Of a stretch of DNA of 53,491 bases, positions 9,852 to 19,067 are shown in pieces. The notes beneath the pieces are model-generated. The model ran no database searches. It was not told the DNA's origin and saw nothing but the letters and a program-made list of their open reading frames with translations. Each line of letters begins with the position of its first letter. Positions within the stretch are counted from its first letter, which is position 1. Both the position numbers and the translations under genes were made by a program. Source of the stretch: GAS188 sp035949255 (GTDB lineage: Bacteria; Pseudomonadota; Alphaproteobacteria; Rhizobiales; Beijerinckiaceae); assembly GCA_035949255.1 (NCBI GenBank), contig DASZIL010000004.1:1-53491 (forward strand), in the 5' to 3' direction.

Positions 9852-10840
9852 GCGCGCCGCTCATCGAGCTCGACAAGCTCGTCAAGCATTACGCCTTGCC
9901 GCGCGAGGGCCTTTGGGTCGCGCCGCGGCAGGTGACGGCGCTTGCCGGCGTGAGCCTCTCTGTCGTGGCGGGGCGAAGCCTCGGATTGGTCGGAGAATCG
10001 GGTTCCGGCAAATCCACCTTGGCGCGCATCGCGATCGCGCTGGAAGAGCCGAGCTCAGGGGTCGTGCGTTTCGAGGGAGAGAAGGTCGCTTCCCTCTCGG
10101 GAGAGGGGCGAAGGCGCTTGCGGCGTGATTTCCAGATGGTGTTTCAAGACCCCTACGGCTCGCTTGATCCACGCCGCACCGTCGGCTGGATCGTCGCCGA
10201 GCCTTTGTGGACGCAAAGCCTCGACCACGCGCGGCGCGCGGCGGCCGTCGCCGAGGTTCTGGGCTCCGTCGGGCTCCGCCCGGCCGATGCCAAGAAATAC
10301 CCGCATGAATTCTCCGGCGGCCAGCGCCAGCGGATCGCTATCGCTCGCGCGCTGATCACCAAGCCGCGTCTGATCATCGCCGATGAGCCGGTGAGCGCGC
10401 TCGATGTCTCGGTGCAGGCGCAGGTCCTCAACCTCCTCGAGGATCTCCAGCGCGATTTCGGCGTCACATTCCTCCTGATCAGTCATGACCTCGCGGTGGT
10501 GGACCATATTTGCGATCTCGTCGCCGTCATGTATCGCGGGCGCATCGTCGAGGAAGGCTCGCCCCGTGCCTTGTTCCAGGCGCCGGCCCACCCTTATACG
10601 CGAGCCCTCATCGCGGCGATGCCGAAGCCGATCCCGGGGCGTCGGCGCGAGCAAAGGGGCGTCAACCGCAATGGCGCCTCGCCGTCAGGGACGCAGAAGG
10701 GCTGCCCCTATGCCGATCGCTGCCCACACGCGCGCGAGCGCTGCCACGCCGAAGCTCCGCCGCTTCGAGAGGTCGACGGCGCACGCCGCGCGGCGTGCCA
10801 TTTCGCCGAAGAGGTGATGGCGCTTCCGGCACCGGCGTGA
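9848..10840 (+). CDS. Oligopeptide/dipeptide-type ABC ATPase, DppF-like
   Basis: This 330-residue protein is the second ATPase of the importer. It carries Walker A GESGSGKS, the Q-loop MVFQDPYGSLDPR, signature SGGQRQR, Walker B LIIADEPVSALD and the switch HDLAVVDHI. The C-terminal cysteine-containing extension (GCPYADRCPHARERC) is typical of DppF/OppF. It is the last gene of the operon. No periplasmic solute-binding protein gene lies before, within or after the operon, so the specificity component must be encoded elsewhere. Confidence 0.94.
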   Translation: MSAPLIELDKLVKHYALPREGLWVAPRQVTALAGVSLSVVAGRSLGLVGESGSGKSTLARIAIALEEPSSGVVRFEGEKVASLSGEGRRRLRRDFQMVFQDPYGSLDPRRTVGWIVAEPLWTQSLDHARRAAAVAEVLGSVGLRPADAKKYPHEFSGGQRQRIAIARALITKPRLIIADEPVSALDVSVQAQVLNLLEDLQRDFGVTFLLISHDLAVVDHICDLVAVMYRGRIVEEGSPRALFQAPAHPYTRALIAAMPKPIPGRRREQRGVNRNGASPSGTQKGCPYADRCPHARERCHAEAPPLREVDGARRAACHFAEEVMALPAPA

Positions 10841-10870
10841 TGGCGAGGCGGGCCCGACAGGACCGCTCGA

Positions 10871-13840
10871 TCAGAACCGCATCCGCATGCCGCCCGAGAC
10901 CGATTGCTCCTGGAGCTTTGCGTTGAGCTTGCCGTCGTAATCGAGGAAGACCTTCGCGTCCCTTGAAATATCGGCACTTACGCCCGCGCCGACGAGGGCG
11001 CTGTCGCGGCCGAAATTGATGCCCGTCGCCGAGAAGGAGCTTCCCGGCACGCCCAAGAGCGAGCCGCCGATCGTCTGCGAGGCATCGAGGAACTCATGAT
11101 TCCAGCCGATGCGAAGCTCGGGGACCACGAAGCCGTGCGCTCCCACGCTCATCTTGGATGTGAGGCGAAGGCCGAGCGTGGTCGCGAAGGAGTTGCTGTC
11201 GGCCGCATTCGCGGCGAGCGCGCCAAAGCCGCCCTTCTCGTTGAAACTGTCGCTACGCGCGGCCACATAATCCAAGGCGGCGTAGGGTGTGACGCTGAGG
11301 TTCCGGCCAGCCAGGCCCGCCGGCAAAAGCCAATGATAACCCGCCTCCGCATGGCCCTGATAGCTTTGCCCCGTGGGAGTCGAGGTCGCGACGCCGGGGA
11401 GCTCGACGGATGCAAGTTGCCGCGTCGTCGAAAAATTGTTGATGCTCACCACCCCGCTTGCGAGCGCATACCACGGGCCTCCCGTCCATCCCGCGTAGGC
11501 GGCGCCCTGGTAGGAGCTTCCCGTCGTGTGCGAGCCGTCCTTGAAGCTCGCGGTGCTTTCGACGTAAGTGCCGGCAAGGCCGAGCACGACGCCATTGCCA
11601 AAGCGCCAATCGAAGCCGCCGATGAGCGGCGCGGCGCGATTGACATCGTAACCTGTGCCCGCGCCCGAGGCGCTGCCGAACTGGTCATAGCCGCGCGCCC
11701 AGAAATCCAATTCTCCGACCGGGGCCGCGGCACGTGTGGTGCGCCTCGCGGCCGCGGCGTTCGGCTGTCCATCCCCCAACACGCCGCCGCTCGCGACGAG
11801 CCGATCCTGGATCGCTTGCGTGAGCACCTGAGGCGCGTCGAGCCCGAGGCGAAGATCCTGGGTCAGGTCCTGCGCGCTCGCCGCGAGGCCGGCCTTGCTC
11901 AGCGACACCGTTGCGTCGAGCGCGTTCGGCGTCGTCGCATCGGGCGTGAGCCTCGCTCCGAAAAGTGAATTCGTCGTGTTGACGGCGGCAAAGTTCCCAT
12001 TGATCGCATTTGTCGCGCTGATGATGTTGCGGAAGATCGCCGGGGTCGCGGCCAGAGCGAAGAGATTGCCTTGCGGGACGAATTGCAAGGCGCCGCCGTG
12101 CAAATTGATGGTGCCGGCGGAGATGGTCGGCGCCGTGCTCGACGTGACGCCAAGAACGAGCGTGCCTCCCGTTTGATTGAACGTGCCAAAGCCGGCGATG
12201 CTTTGGCCGGGCGCCAGCGCGATGCGCCCGGCGGTCAGGTTGAGCACATCGCCATTGGCATTGCCCGAGCCGATGACGCTGCCATTGAGCACGCCGCCGG
12301 CTTGTGTCACCACCGTGGCCCCGCCGATCTCTTGTGAAAGGTCGATCGCGGCCGTCGATCCCGTGATCGAGCCCGTATTGATGACGCCGCCCGCCACGGG
12401 AGTGAGGATCTTGATGCCGACGCCGCTTGCCCCGTTCACGCCGGTCGCGGTGATCGTGCCGGAATTGGAGACCGCGCCCGTGAACAGCCCGGTCTGCACC
12501 ACGTGATTGGACGAGTTGCCGATCTGGATGCCGAAAGCGCTCACCCCGCCGCCATTGGCCGTTGCCGCGATCGTGCCCGTGTTGGAGACGTTGCCCGCGA
12601 AGGTGCCTTGCGTCGTCGTCACGCCCGCAAGTTGCGCGGGATTCGTATAATTGACCGCGATGCCGGCAGCGTTGCCGCCGCCGAAGCCCGTGGCGTTCAC
12701 CGTGATCGTGCCGCTATTCGCGATCGAATGCGTGAAGACGCCTCCGGTCGAGCTGCTGTTGCCGAGCGCGGCGTTGCCATTTTGCACCTCGGCTATTCCT
12801 CCCCCATCGGCCGCGGCGAGAATGCCGACCGCGAATACTTTCCCGAAGTTGGCGGAGTTCACGGTGATGCTGCCGGAGTTGAGGATATTGCCGGTGAAAG
12901 TGCCGCCTGTGGCGAGAGCATTCGCGGTCGGGACGCCGCCGCCTTGCGCAACGACCTGGACGCCGAAGCCGGTCGCGGACTGGGTCTGGGAATTCGCGCT
13001 TGCGCTAACCGCGATGCTCCCGCGAAGAGCCAAATCCCCGCTGAAGACGCTGCCGGCGAAGCTGCCGCCGGCGGCATTCGCCTGCGCTCCCTCGGCCGTG
13101 AGGGCGATGCCGCTTGCCTGTGCGCCTTGATTCGAGCCGGTGACCTGCGCCGAAATATTTCCCGTGTTGGTGACGCCGCCGGAAAAATTCCCTCCCTGGA
13201 CCAGGATGCCGGTCGCAAAAGCCGGGCCGGAGGTGGTTTGTTGGCCGTTCACGCTGATGGCGCCCGTATTGTTGATGCCGCCCGAGAATTGGCTGGTGGC
13301 GCCGAAGACGGCGATGCCGTTGACATCGGCCAAGCCACCCAGGGCGGTGGTTGTCGTGCTGGCAGTGATCTGTCCATTGTTGGTGACGCCGCCCGAGACC
13401 GTATCTTGGCCTACGGAGAGGGCGGTGACCTGCCCCGCGCCGTTCGCGCTGATCACGCCGCTTTGGCCATTGGCGATGCCGTTGAAGATCGAGTTCGCCG
13501 GGCCGATGTTCACTCCCCGGGCACCGTTGCCTGTCGAATTGATCGTGCCGCTATTGGAGATGCCGCCCCCGACCGTGCTCGTGGCGATGGAGAGAACGCT
13601 CGGCATTGCGGCGCTGATCGTGCCGGCGTTGCTGACGGCGCCGGTGATGGTCGAACCGGAGATGACGATCGAGGTCGTCGACTTGCCCTGGGGGTTCGCG
13701 ACGCTCGAGACCGTCGTATTGGTGATGCTTTGTCCAGCGCTCGCCGGCAAGGGATTGCCAAGAAGGAGGGCTGCGACCGAGGTGGTGGCGAGAAGCGAAG
13801 GCGCGCCACCACGCCTGGAGACGAACGATGATAGCGTCAC
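10871..13840 (-). CDS. Autotransporter outer-membrane beta-barrel protein
   Basis: The 989-residue type V secretion protein has a signal peptide (hydrophobic VAALLLGNPLPASA, cleavage near residue 35). The passenger runs to about residue 690 and the C-terminal autotransporter barrel from about 710, ending in MRMRF with the terminal aromatic residue expected for BAM-dependent insertion. The passenger has about ten imperfect rungs of the type GGVxNxGxIxxx (GGISNSGTIN, GGVTNTGNIS, GAVSNSGTIT), which fits a right-handed beta-helix. It is mostly Gly, Ser, Thr, Asn and Ala, with no visible protease triad. The start is GTG. A surface adhesin role is inferred only. It is transcribed away from mutS. 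Confidence 0.92.
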   Translation of the reverse strand: MTLSSFVSRRGGAPSLLATTSVAALLLGNPLPASAGQSITNTTVSSVANPQGKSTTSIVISGSTITGAVSNAGTISAAMPSVLSIATSTVGGGISNSGTINSTGNGARGVNIGPANSIFNGIANGQSGVISANGAGQVTALSVGQDTVSGGVTNNGQITASTTTTALGGLADVNGIAVFGATSQFSGGINNTGAISVNGQQTTSGPAFATGILVQGGNFSGGVTNTGNISAQVTGSNQGAQASGIALTAEGAQANAAGGSFAGSVFSGDLALRGSIAVSASANSQTQSATGFGVQVVAQGGGVPTANALATGGTFTGNILNSGSITVNSANFGKVFAVGILAAADGGGIAEVQNGNAALGNSSSTGGVFTHSIANSGTITVNATGFGGGNAAGIAVNYTNPAQLAGVTTTQGTFAGNVSNTGTIAATANGGGVSAFGIQIGNSSNHVVQTGLFTGAVSNSGTITATGVNGASGVGIKILTPVAGGVINTGSITGSTAAIDLSQEIGGATVVTQAGGVLNGSVIGSGNANGDVLNLTAGRIALAPGQSIAGFGTFNQTGGTLVLGVTSSTAPTISAGTINLHGGALQFVPQGNLFALAATPAIFRNIISATNAINGNFAAVNTTNSLFGARLTPDATTPNALDATVSLSKAGLAASAQDLTQDLRLGLDAPQVLTQAIQDRLVASGGVLGDGQPNAAAARRTTRAAAPVGELDFWARGYDQFGSASGAGTGYDVNRAAPLIGGFDWRFGNGVVLGLAGTYVESTASFKDGSHTTGSSYQGAAYAGWTGGPWYALASGVVSINNFSTTRQLASVELPGVATSTPTGQSYQGHAEAGYHWLLPAGLAGRNLSVTPYAALDYVAARSDSFNEKGGFGALAANAADSNSFATTLGLRLTSKMSVGAHGFVVPELRIGWNHEFLDASQTIGGSLLGVPGSSFSATGINFGRDSALVGAGVSADISRDAKVFLDYDGKLNAKLQEQSVSGGMRMRF

Positions 13841-13899
13841 GGAATAGCCCCTCTCGCCTATTGGAGGAACGAGCGTTTGCTCAACTCTCGTTCGGCCGG

Positions 13900-13938
13900 T
13901 TAACGCTAATTATCCGTTGATTGGTTAATTAGCGTTAA
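13900..13938. promoter_or_regulatory. Inverted repeat in the autotransporter-mutS intergenic region
   Basis: Perfect 13-bp arms TTAACGCTAATTA (13900-13912) and TAATTAGCGTTAA (13926-13938) are separated by 13 bases. The repeat is strikingly AT-rich against its surroundings and starts 60 bases upstream of the autotransporter GTG. A 13-base near-direct repeat (AACGAGC-G/C-TTTGC) flanks it at 13868-13880 and 13938-13950. The 325-base gap 13841-14165 holds no gene that I can support. An operator for the autotransporter gene is the likeliest reading, because the low GC and the spacing suggest DNA binding rather than termination. Confidence 0.5.
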
Positions 13939-14165
13939 ACGAGCCTTTGCGAGGCCGGAGTGCAAACGGGCTTCGCTTTCGGGGCTTTCGTTTCCGGGCT
14001 TCGTTCCGCGCCCGAAGCGCTTCGACGGCCGGCGGGCGACACGGGCGTTGAAGTGCCAGGACAAGATGCCCACGGGACCGTGAAGGCCGAAGCGTTTCCC
14101 ACCGAATCTGTGGTCTTCCCACGACGCCCCCTTAGTTGTGCGTCCTGCACCTGCTAAAAAGAGGA

Positions 14166-16889
14166 ATGCACGCGCCCTCGCCAGCGATTCCATCTTCGGG
14201 AAAGGCCGAGACCGCCTCGCCCGTCATTTCGCCCGTCATGGCGCAATACGCCGAGATCAAGGCGGCCAATCCGGACAGCCTCCTCTTCTATCGCATGGGC
14301 GATTTCTACGAGCTGTTCTTCGAGGATGCCGAGATCGCGAGCCGCGCGCTCGGCATCGTGCTCACCAAGCGCGGGCGGCACAATGGCGCGGATATCCCGA
14401 TGTGCGGCGTGCCCGTGCATCGCGCCGACGAATATCTGCAGCGGCTTATCGCGCAAGGCCATCGGGTCGCCGTCTGCGAGCAGCTCGAGGATCCGGCCGA
14501 GGCGCGAAAACGCGGCTCGAAATCCGTTGTCCGCCGCGACGTGACCCGCCTCGTCACCCCCGGCACGATCACCGAGGAGGCGCTTCTCGATCCTTCGCGC
14601 GCCAACACGCTCGTCGCCATCGCGCGGGTGCGAGCCTCTGACGGGCCTTGGAGCTACGGCCTTGCCGCGCTCGACATCTCGACGGGCGCTTTCGAGCTAG
14701 CCGAGACTTCCTCGGATGGGCTCGCCGCCGAGCTTGCCCGGTTCGACCCCCGCGAGATCATCGTCTCGGAGGCAGTGCATGAAGATCCCGCGCTCTCGAC
14801 GCTTTGGGCGGAGGTACGCGCGCCCATCGCGCCACAACCGAAGGAAGGCGTCGATGCGGCAACGGGGGCAGCACGTCTTGCCGCCTTTTTCGAGGTTGCG
14901 TCGGTTGATGCCTTCGGAGAATTTTCGCGCGGCGAGCTCGCGGCGGCCGGTGCGGCCATCACCTACGTCGAGCGCACCCAGCGTGGTGCGCGCCCGCCTC
15001 TGTCCATCCCGCAGCGGGCGAGCGAAACGGGCGTCATGCGCATCGACGCGGCGACGCGCGCCAATCTCGAGCTTTCCCGCACGTTGTCGGGGGAACGCAG
15101 CGGCAGCCTTCTCGCCGCCATCGATCGCTGCGCGACGGGCGCGGGCTCGCGCCTCCTTGCCGCGCGGCTCGCAAGCCCGCTCGTCGAGCCGGCAGCGGTC
15201 GGCACAAGGCTCGACGCTGTCGCTTATTTCATCGAGAGGCCGGAGCTTCGGGAAGAGATTCGCGCAAGGCTGCGGCGCATCCCGGATATCTTGCGGGCGC
15301 TCACCCGTCTCGCGCTCGATCGCGGCGGACCTCGTGATCTCGCGGCGATCGGACAAGCTCTCGAGGAAGCGCATATCGTGGCGCTCGCGCTCGGAAAATC
15401 CGGCACGGAGGCGAGCGCCGAGCTCGATGAGGCGAGGCTATCGATGTTGCGCGCCGACCCGGCCTTGGCGCGGCAGATCGCGGCCGTCTTGGCGGAGGAG
15501 CTGCCGCTTCTCAAGCGGGACGGCGGATTCGTTCGGCAAGGATATGACGCCGCCCTCGACGAGACACGGGCGCTGCGCGATGAAAGCCGACGCGTCATCG
15601 CCGCCTTGCAGACGCGCTACGCCGAGGAGGCGGATTGCAGGACGCTGCGCATCAAGCACAACAATATGCTGGGCTTCTTCGTCGAGGTCCCGCAATCCGC
15701 CGGCGAGCGCTTCCTCAAGGAGCCTCTTGCCGGCACCTTCATGCATCGCCAGACAATGGCGGGGGCGATGCGCTTCTCGACCGTCGAGCTCGGAGAGCTC
15801 GAAAGCCGGATCGCTTCGGCGGCCGACAAGGCGTTGGCGATCGAGCTTGACGTTTTCGCGCGGCTTGCGGCGAGCGTCGTCGAGGCCCGTGGCGCGCTGG
15901 AAGCCGCGGCGCGTGCGCTTGCGGTGGTCGACGTGGCGGCCGCTCTCGCCGAACTCGCCGCCGATCTCGAATGGGTGCGCCCTATCGTCAACGACGGCCT
16001 TTCCTTCGAGATCACGGGGGGCCGTCATCCCGTGGTTGAGGCCGCGCTGCGGCGCGAAGGCAAGAGCTTCGTGGCGAATGGCTGCGATCTTTCCCCGCCG
16101 CCGGAAGAGAGCGCGGGGCGCATCGCGATCGTCACCGGCCCCAACATGGCCGGCAAATCCACCTATCTGCGCCAGAGCGCGCTGATCGCCATCCTGGCGC
16201 AGATCGGCTCCTATGTGCCCGCTGAGCGCGCCGTGATCGGGGTCGTCGATCAGCTCTTCTCGCGCGTCGGCGCGGCCGATGATCTCGCGCGCGGCCGCTC
16301 GACCTTCATGGTCGAGATGATCGAGACGGCCGCGATCCTCAATCAGGCCTCGGCGCGTGCGCTCGTCATCCTTGACGAGATCGGGCGCGGCACGGCGACC
16401 TTCGATGGCCTCTCGATCGCTTGGGCGGCCCTCGAGCATCTGCACGAGGCCAATCGTTGCCGGGCCTTGTTCGCCACGCATTTTCATGAGCTCACGGCGC
16501 TCGCCGACCGCTTGCGCCGGCTCGTCAACCTGACGAGCCGCGTGCGCGAATGGCATGGCGATGTGGTCTTCCTGCACGAGATTGTCGCGGGCGCGGCGGA
16601 CCGAAGCTATGGCGTGCAAGTCGCAAGGCTTGCGGGTTTGCCGACCTCCGTGATCGCGAGGGCGAAATCCATCCTCGCCGGCCTCGAGCGTACCGAGCGC
16701 GAGAAGCCCGCGGCGAAACTCATCGAGGAGCTCCCGCTCTTCGCCGCGGCCACGCCTCCCGATCCGCCGCCGAGCAAATCCGACCGGCTTCGCGAGGTGC
16801 TCGAGGCGGTCAACCCCGACGATCTGACGCCGAAGGAAGCGCTGGAAACCCTCTATCGGCTCAAGTCGACCGCGCGCGATCGGGACTGA
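14166..16889 (+). CDS. mutS: DNA mismatch repair protein MutS
   Basis: The 907-residue MutS recognises mispairs and starts methyl-independent mismatch repair with MutL. The mismatch-binding domain I contains FYRMGDFYELFFEDAE, including the Phe-x-Glu mismatch wedge. The lever and clamp domains occupy the middle. The ATPase domain has Walker A GPNMAGKSTY, the motif STFMVEM, Walker B LVILDEIGRGT and the His loop ATHFHEL. I use the ATG at 14166, which gives a 24-residue leader before the conserved MAQYAEIKAANPDS; the ATG at 14238 at that conserved point is an alternative. mutL is not nearby. Confidence 0.97.
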   Translation: MHAPSPAIPSSGKAETASPVISPVMAQYAEIKAANPDSLLFYRMGDFYELFFEDAEIASRALGIVLTKRGRHNGADIPMCGVPVHRADEYLQRLIAQGHRVAVCEQLEDPAEARKRGSKSVVRRDVTRLVTPGTITEEALLDPSRANTLVAIARVRASDGPWSYGLAALDISTGAFELAETSSDGLAAELARFDPREIIVSEAVHEDPALSTLWAEVRAPIAPQPKEGVDAATGAARLAAFFEVASVDAFGEFSRGELAAAGAAITYVERTQRGARPPLSIPQRASETGVMRIDAATRANLELSRTLSGERSGSLLAAIDRCATGAGSRLLAARLASPLVEPAAVGTRLDAVAYFIERPELREEIRARLRRIPDILRALTRLALDRGGPRDLAAIGQALEEAHIVALALGKSGTEASAELDEARLSMLRADPALARQIAAVLAEELPLLKRDGGFVRQGYDAALDETRALRDESRRVIAALQTRYAEEADCRTLRIKHNNMLGFFVEVPQSAGERFLKEPLAGTFMHRQTMAGAMRFSTVELGELESRIASAADKALAIELDVFARLAASVVEARGALEAAARALAVVDVAAALAELAADLEWVRPIVNDGLSFEITGGRHPVVEAALRREGKSFVANGCDLSPPPEESAGRIAIVTGPNMAGKSTYLRQSALIAILAQIGSYVPAERAVIGVVDQLFSRVGAADDLARGRSTFMVEMIETAAILNQASARALVILDEIGRGTATFDGLSIAWAALEHLHEANRCRALFATHFHELTALADRLRRLVNLTSRVREWHGDVVFLHEIVAGAADRSYGVQVARLAGLPTSVIARAKSILAGLERTEREKPAAKLIEELPLFAAATPPDPPPSKSDRLREVLEAVNPDDLTPKEALETLYRLKSTARDRD

Positions 16890-16951
16890 AAAGATGTGCT
16901 GGTAAAGAATTTCCGGCGCAAGCCGGCGGCCGCCGCGCCTCGCCTGGCCGC

Positions 16952-17674
16952 TCAGCCCGCGCTTTTTTTCGCCTTGGCTGCTCGAAGGATATGGCGATAG
17001 GTCCCGTCGAACACGGTATTTGATGCCGAGGTCCAATGCGTGTCGGCGGACAAGGTCTGGCGCGCCTCGTGAATGCGTCTCGCCTTCAGCTCGCGCTCGG
17101 CCGCTTCCTCCTCATCCATCTCGACAAGGGTGTAATCGGCTTCCTCGGGCACGACGATGATCTGCGCGAAGGGCTCGCCGGGTCTGAAGATATGGGTTCG
17201 CCCTTCCGCCGGTGATTTGAAGACGAGGAAGAACATCATGGGCCACCAATTGCGCAAGAGCGCCGGCACCGCGATGGGCACCGTGTCCGTGCGGTCCGTG
17301 TAGAAGCGGGGATGGGGCTCGGTCCGGATGGCGAAGCCCTCCCCTGGATTGAGGTCGAGCAGGATTTGGTAGGTGTAGAAATTATCCCCGAAGTTCCGGA
17401 ACGGGGGCCACATCACGCCCGTTTCTGGAGCGGGACCGAAATCCCCCTCCAGAACGAGATGGCTTTCTCGCATGCTGACGCGAAGCTCGTTTTCGTAAGG
17501 GTAGAAGAGCTCGATCCCGTATTGGGCGCCTTCGGAAAACGGCATGCAATGCCAGACGTATTCACGAGCACCGTCGGCGCGCGGCTCGCGCTCTCCGGCC
17601 CATCCCGGGATCTCGAGCTTGGTGCGGCGCGGGCGCAAACCCTCGACGAAATGCCTGATTTTAACGGTGCGCAT
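16952..17674 (-). CDS. Conserved-type hypothetical protein, 240 residues
   Basis: I do not recognise this family with confidence. The protein is soluble, with no signal peptide, and rich in aromatic residues in the middle (GVMWPPFRNFGDNFYTYQI, RNWWPMMFFLVFKSP). It looks like a beta-rich core of about 180 residues followed by a charged helix (EMDEEEAAERELKARRIHEA) and a Lys-rich tail. The start at 17674 (MRTVKIRHF) is preferred over one 20 codons upstream because the extra residues look non-coding. It converges on mutS and diverges from pstS, with the Pho box in the divergent space, so phosphate regulation of this gene is possible but unproven. Confidence 0.7.
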   Translation of the reverse strand: MRTVKIRHFVEGLRPRRTKLEIPGWAGEREPRADGAREYVWHCMPFSEGAQYGIELFYPYENELRVSMRESHLVLEGDFGPAPETGVMWPPFRNFGDNFYTYQILLDLNPGEGFAIRTEPHPRFYTDRTDTVPIAVPALLRNWWPMMFFLVFKSPAEGRTHIFRPGEPFAQIIVVPEEADYTLVEMDEEEAAERELKARRIHEARQTLSADTHWTSASNTVFDGTYRHILRAAKAKKSAG

Positions 17675-17748
17675 GGAGGCTCCTTGGCGATTCGCGGCGA
17701 TCTCTTTCGGTGAGGTTGCGGTGCAACAAGTCAACGTCCTTTTTCATG

Positions 17749-17766
17749 ATTTCATCAAACCGTCAT
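17749..17766 (+). promoter_or_regulatory. Candidate Pho box upstream of pstS
   Basis: ATTTCAT-CAAA-CCGTCAT has the classical PhoB layout of two 7-bp half-sites 11 bases apart. It matches the CTGTCAT consensus at 5/7 and 6/7 positions. A further TTTTCAT half-site lies just upstream at 17741-17747. It is about 125 bases ahead of the pstS start. Confidence 0.6.
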
Positions 17767-17891
17767 CGAGGCTCGATACGGCATTCTGGCAGAACGTGCC
17801 GGAGCGCCCAAACGTTCACGGGCATCCCGCGAGAAGCCGCTGGGGGGCGTCCTTCGGCACGATGCGGGCAACAGACCTTCGGAAGGCTCTC

Positions 17892-18947
17892 ATGTACAAT
17901 CAGGCAGCAAGGCTCCTACGCGCCGCGGCAATCGTGGCGACGATGTGCGCGATGCCATCGCCCTCTCAGGCCGCCGATATCACGGGCGCCGGCTCGACCT
18001 TCGTCTTCCCCATCGCGGCGAAATGGGCGGAGGCTTACAAGGCCGAGACGAGCGTGGGCTTGAATTACCAGTCGATCGGCTCCGGCGGCGGCATCAAGCA
18101 AATCACAGCCCGGACGGTGGCCTTCGGCGCCTCCGATGTGCCGCTCACCGCCAAGGAGCTCGCCGACGACGGCAATTTGCTTCAATGGCCGATGGTGATG
18201 GGCGGCATCGTCCCCGTGGTGAACCTCGAGGGCGTGGCCGCAAACTCGCTGACGATCGACGGCGCGACGCTGGCGAAGATCTTTCTCGGCGAGATCAAGA
18301 CCTGGAACGCACCGGAGCTGAAGGCCCTCAATCCGAGCGCCAACCTGCCGGCCACTCCGATCCTCGTGGTTCATCGCGCCGACGGCTCGGGAACCACCTA
18401 TAACTTCACCAACTACCTCTCCAAGGTGAGCGCTGATTGGAAATCGAAGGTCGGTTCCTCGACCTCGGTCGAGTGGCCGACGGGCCTCGGCGCCAAGGGC
18501 AATGAGGGCGTCGCCAATAATGTGGCGCAGACCAAGGGCGCCATCGGCTATGTCGAGACCGCTTATTCCAAGCAGAACAAGCTCACGACGATGAAGATGA
18601 TCAACAAGGACGGCAAGACCGTCGAGGCCGATGCTCAATCGGTGCAGGCCGCGGCGGCTAATGCCGATTGGGCGAAGGCCGACAGCTTTTATTTGATCAT
18701 CACCGATCAGCCGGGCCCCAATTCCTGGCCGATCTCGGCCTCGACCTTCATCCTGATGCCGAAGGAGGTGAAGGATGCAACCACGGCCGGCGAAGCGTTG
18801 AAATTCTTTGCCTGGGCATACAAGAACGGCGACAAGGCGGCTGACGCGCTCGACTATGTGCCCATGCCGGCCAATGTGAAAGAGCTCGTCATGAAGAGCT
18901 GGGCCGAGATCAAGGGGCCCGACGGCAAGCCCTTGGCCGGCATGTGA
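17892..18947 (+). CDS. pstS: Phosphate ABC transporter substrate-binding protein PstS
   Basis: The 351-residue periplasmic protein starts with a signal peptide (MYNQAARLLRAAAIVATMC, cleavage around SQA-A). Phosphate-contact segments are recognisable: GAGSTFVFPI at the N-terminus, IGSGGGI, GASDVPL, and HRADGSGTTYNFTNYLSKV in the middle. PstS captures inorganic phosphate and delivers it to PstCA. It is the first gene of the pst cluster, sits behind a candidate Pho box, and is separated from pstC by a strong hairpin. Confidence 0.97.
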   Translation: MYNQAARLLRAAAIVATMCAMPSPSQAADITGAGSTFVFPIAAKWAEAYKAETSVGLNYQSIGSGGGIKQITARTVAFGASDVPLTAKELADDGNLLQWPMVMGGIVPVVNLEGVAANSLTIDGATLAKIFLGEIKTWNAPELKALNPSANLPATPILVVHRADGSGTTYNFTNYLSKVSADWKSKVGSSTSVEWPTGLGAKGNEGVANNVAQTKGAIGYVETAYSKQNKLTTMKMINKDGKTVEADAQSVQAAAANADWAKADSFYLIITDQPGPNSWPISASTFILMPKEVKDATTAGEALKFFAWAYKNGDKAADALDYVPMPANVKELVMKSWAEIKGPDGKPLAGM

Positions 18948-18979
18948 TGGCGCGGCGATTGCAGCTTTGCTAACCACAA

Positions 18980-19010
18980 GGGGCCGGACGCAATCCATGT
19001 GTCCGGCCCC
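18980..19010 (+). terminator. Intra-operon hairpin between pstS and pstC
   Basis: A perfect 10-bp stem GGGGCCGGAC / GTCCGGCCCC with an 11-base loop lies 32 bases after the pstS stop. There is no T-run after it, so it is more likely a partial terminator or a 3' stabiliser giving more pstS than pstCAB message than a full terminator. That is a common solution for binding-protein genes. Confidence 0.65.
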
Positions 19011-19067
19011 GCGCGCGTTCAGTTTCCCACGGCTGGCGGCCGGGATGGGTGGCAATTTCGGGGATAC

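Noticed and set aside
12503..13831. Plus-strand open frame of 442 codons antisense to the autotransporter
   Set aside because: The repeat structure simply mirrors the passenger repeats on the other strand.
13906..14193. Minus-strand 95-codon frame between the autotransporter and mutS
   Set aside because: It overlaps the mutS start, has no good ribosome-binding site and covers the inverted repeat; not supported as a gene.
16890..16951. Possible terminator after mutS (CCGGC-GCAA-GCCGG)
   Set aside because: The stem is only five base pairs and no T-run follows.
15438..17036. Minus-strand open frame of 532 codons antisense to mutS
   Set aside because: Antisense shadow of mutS with no recognisable domain.
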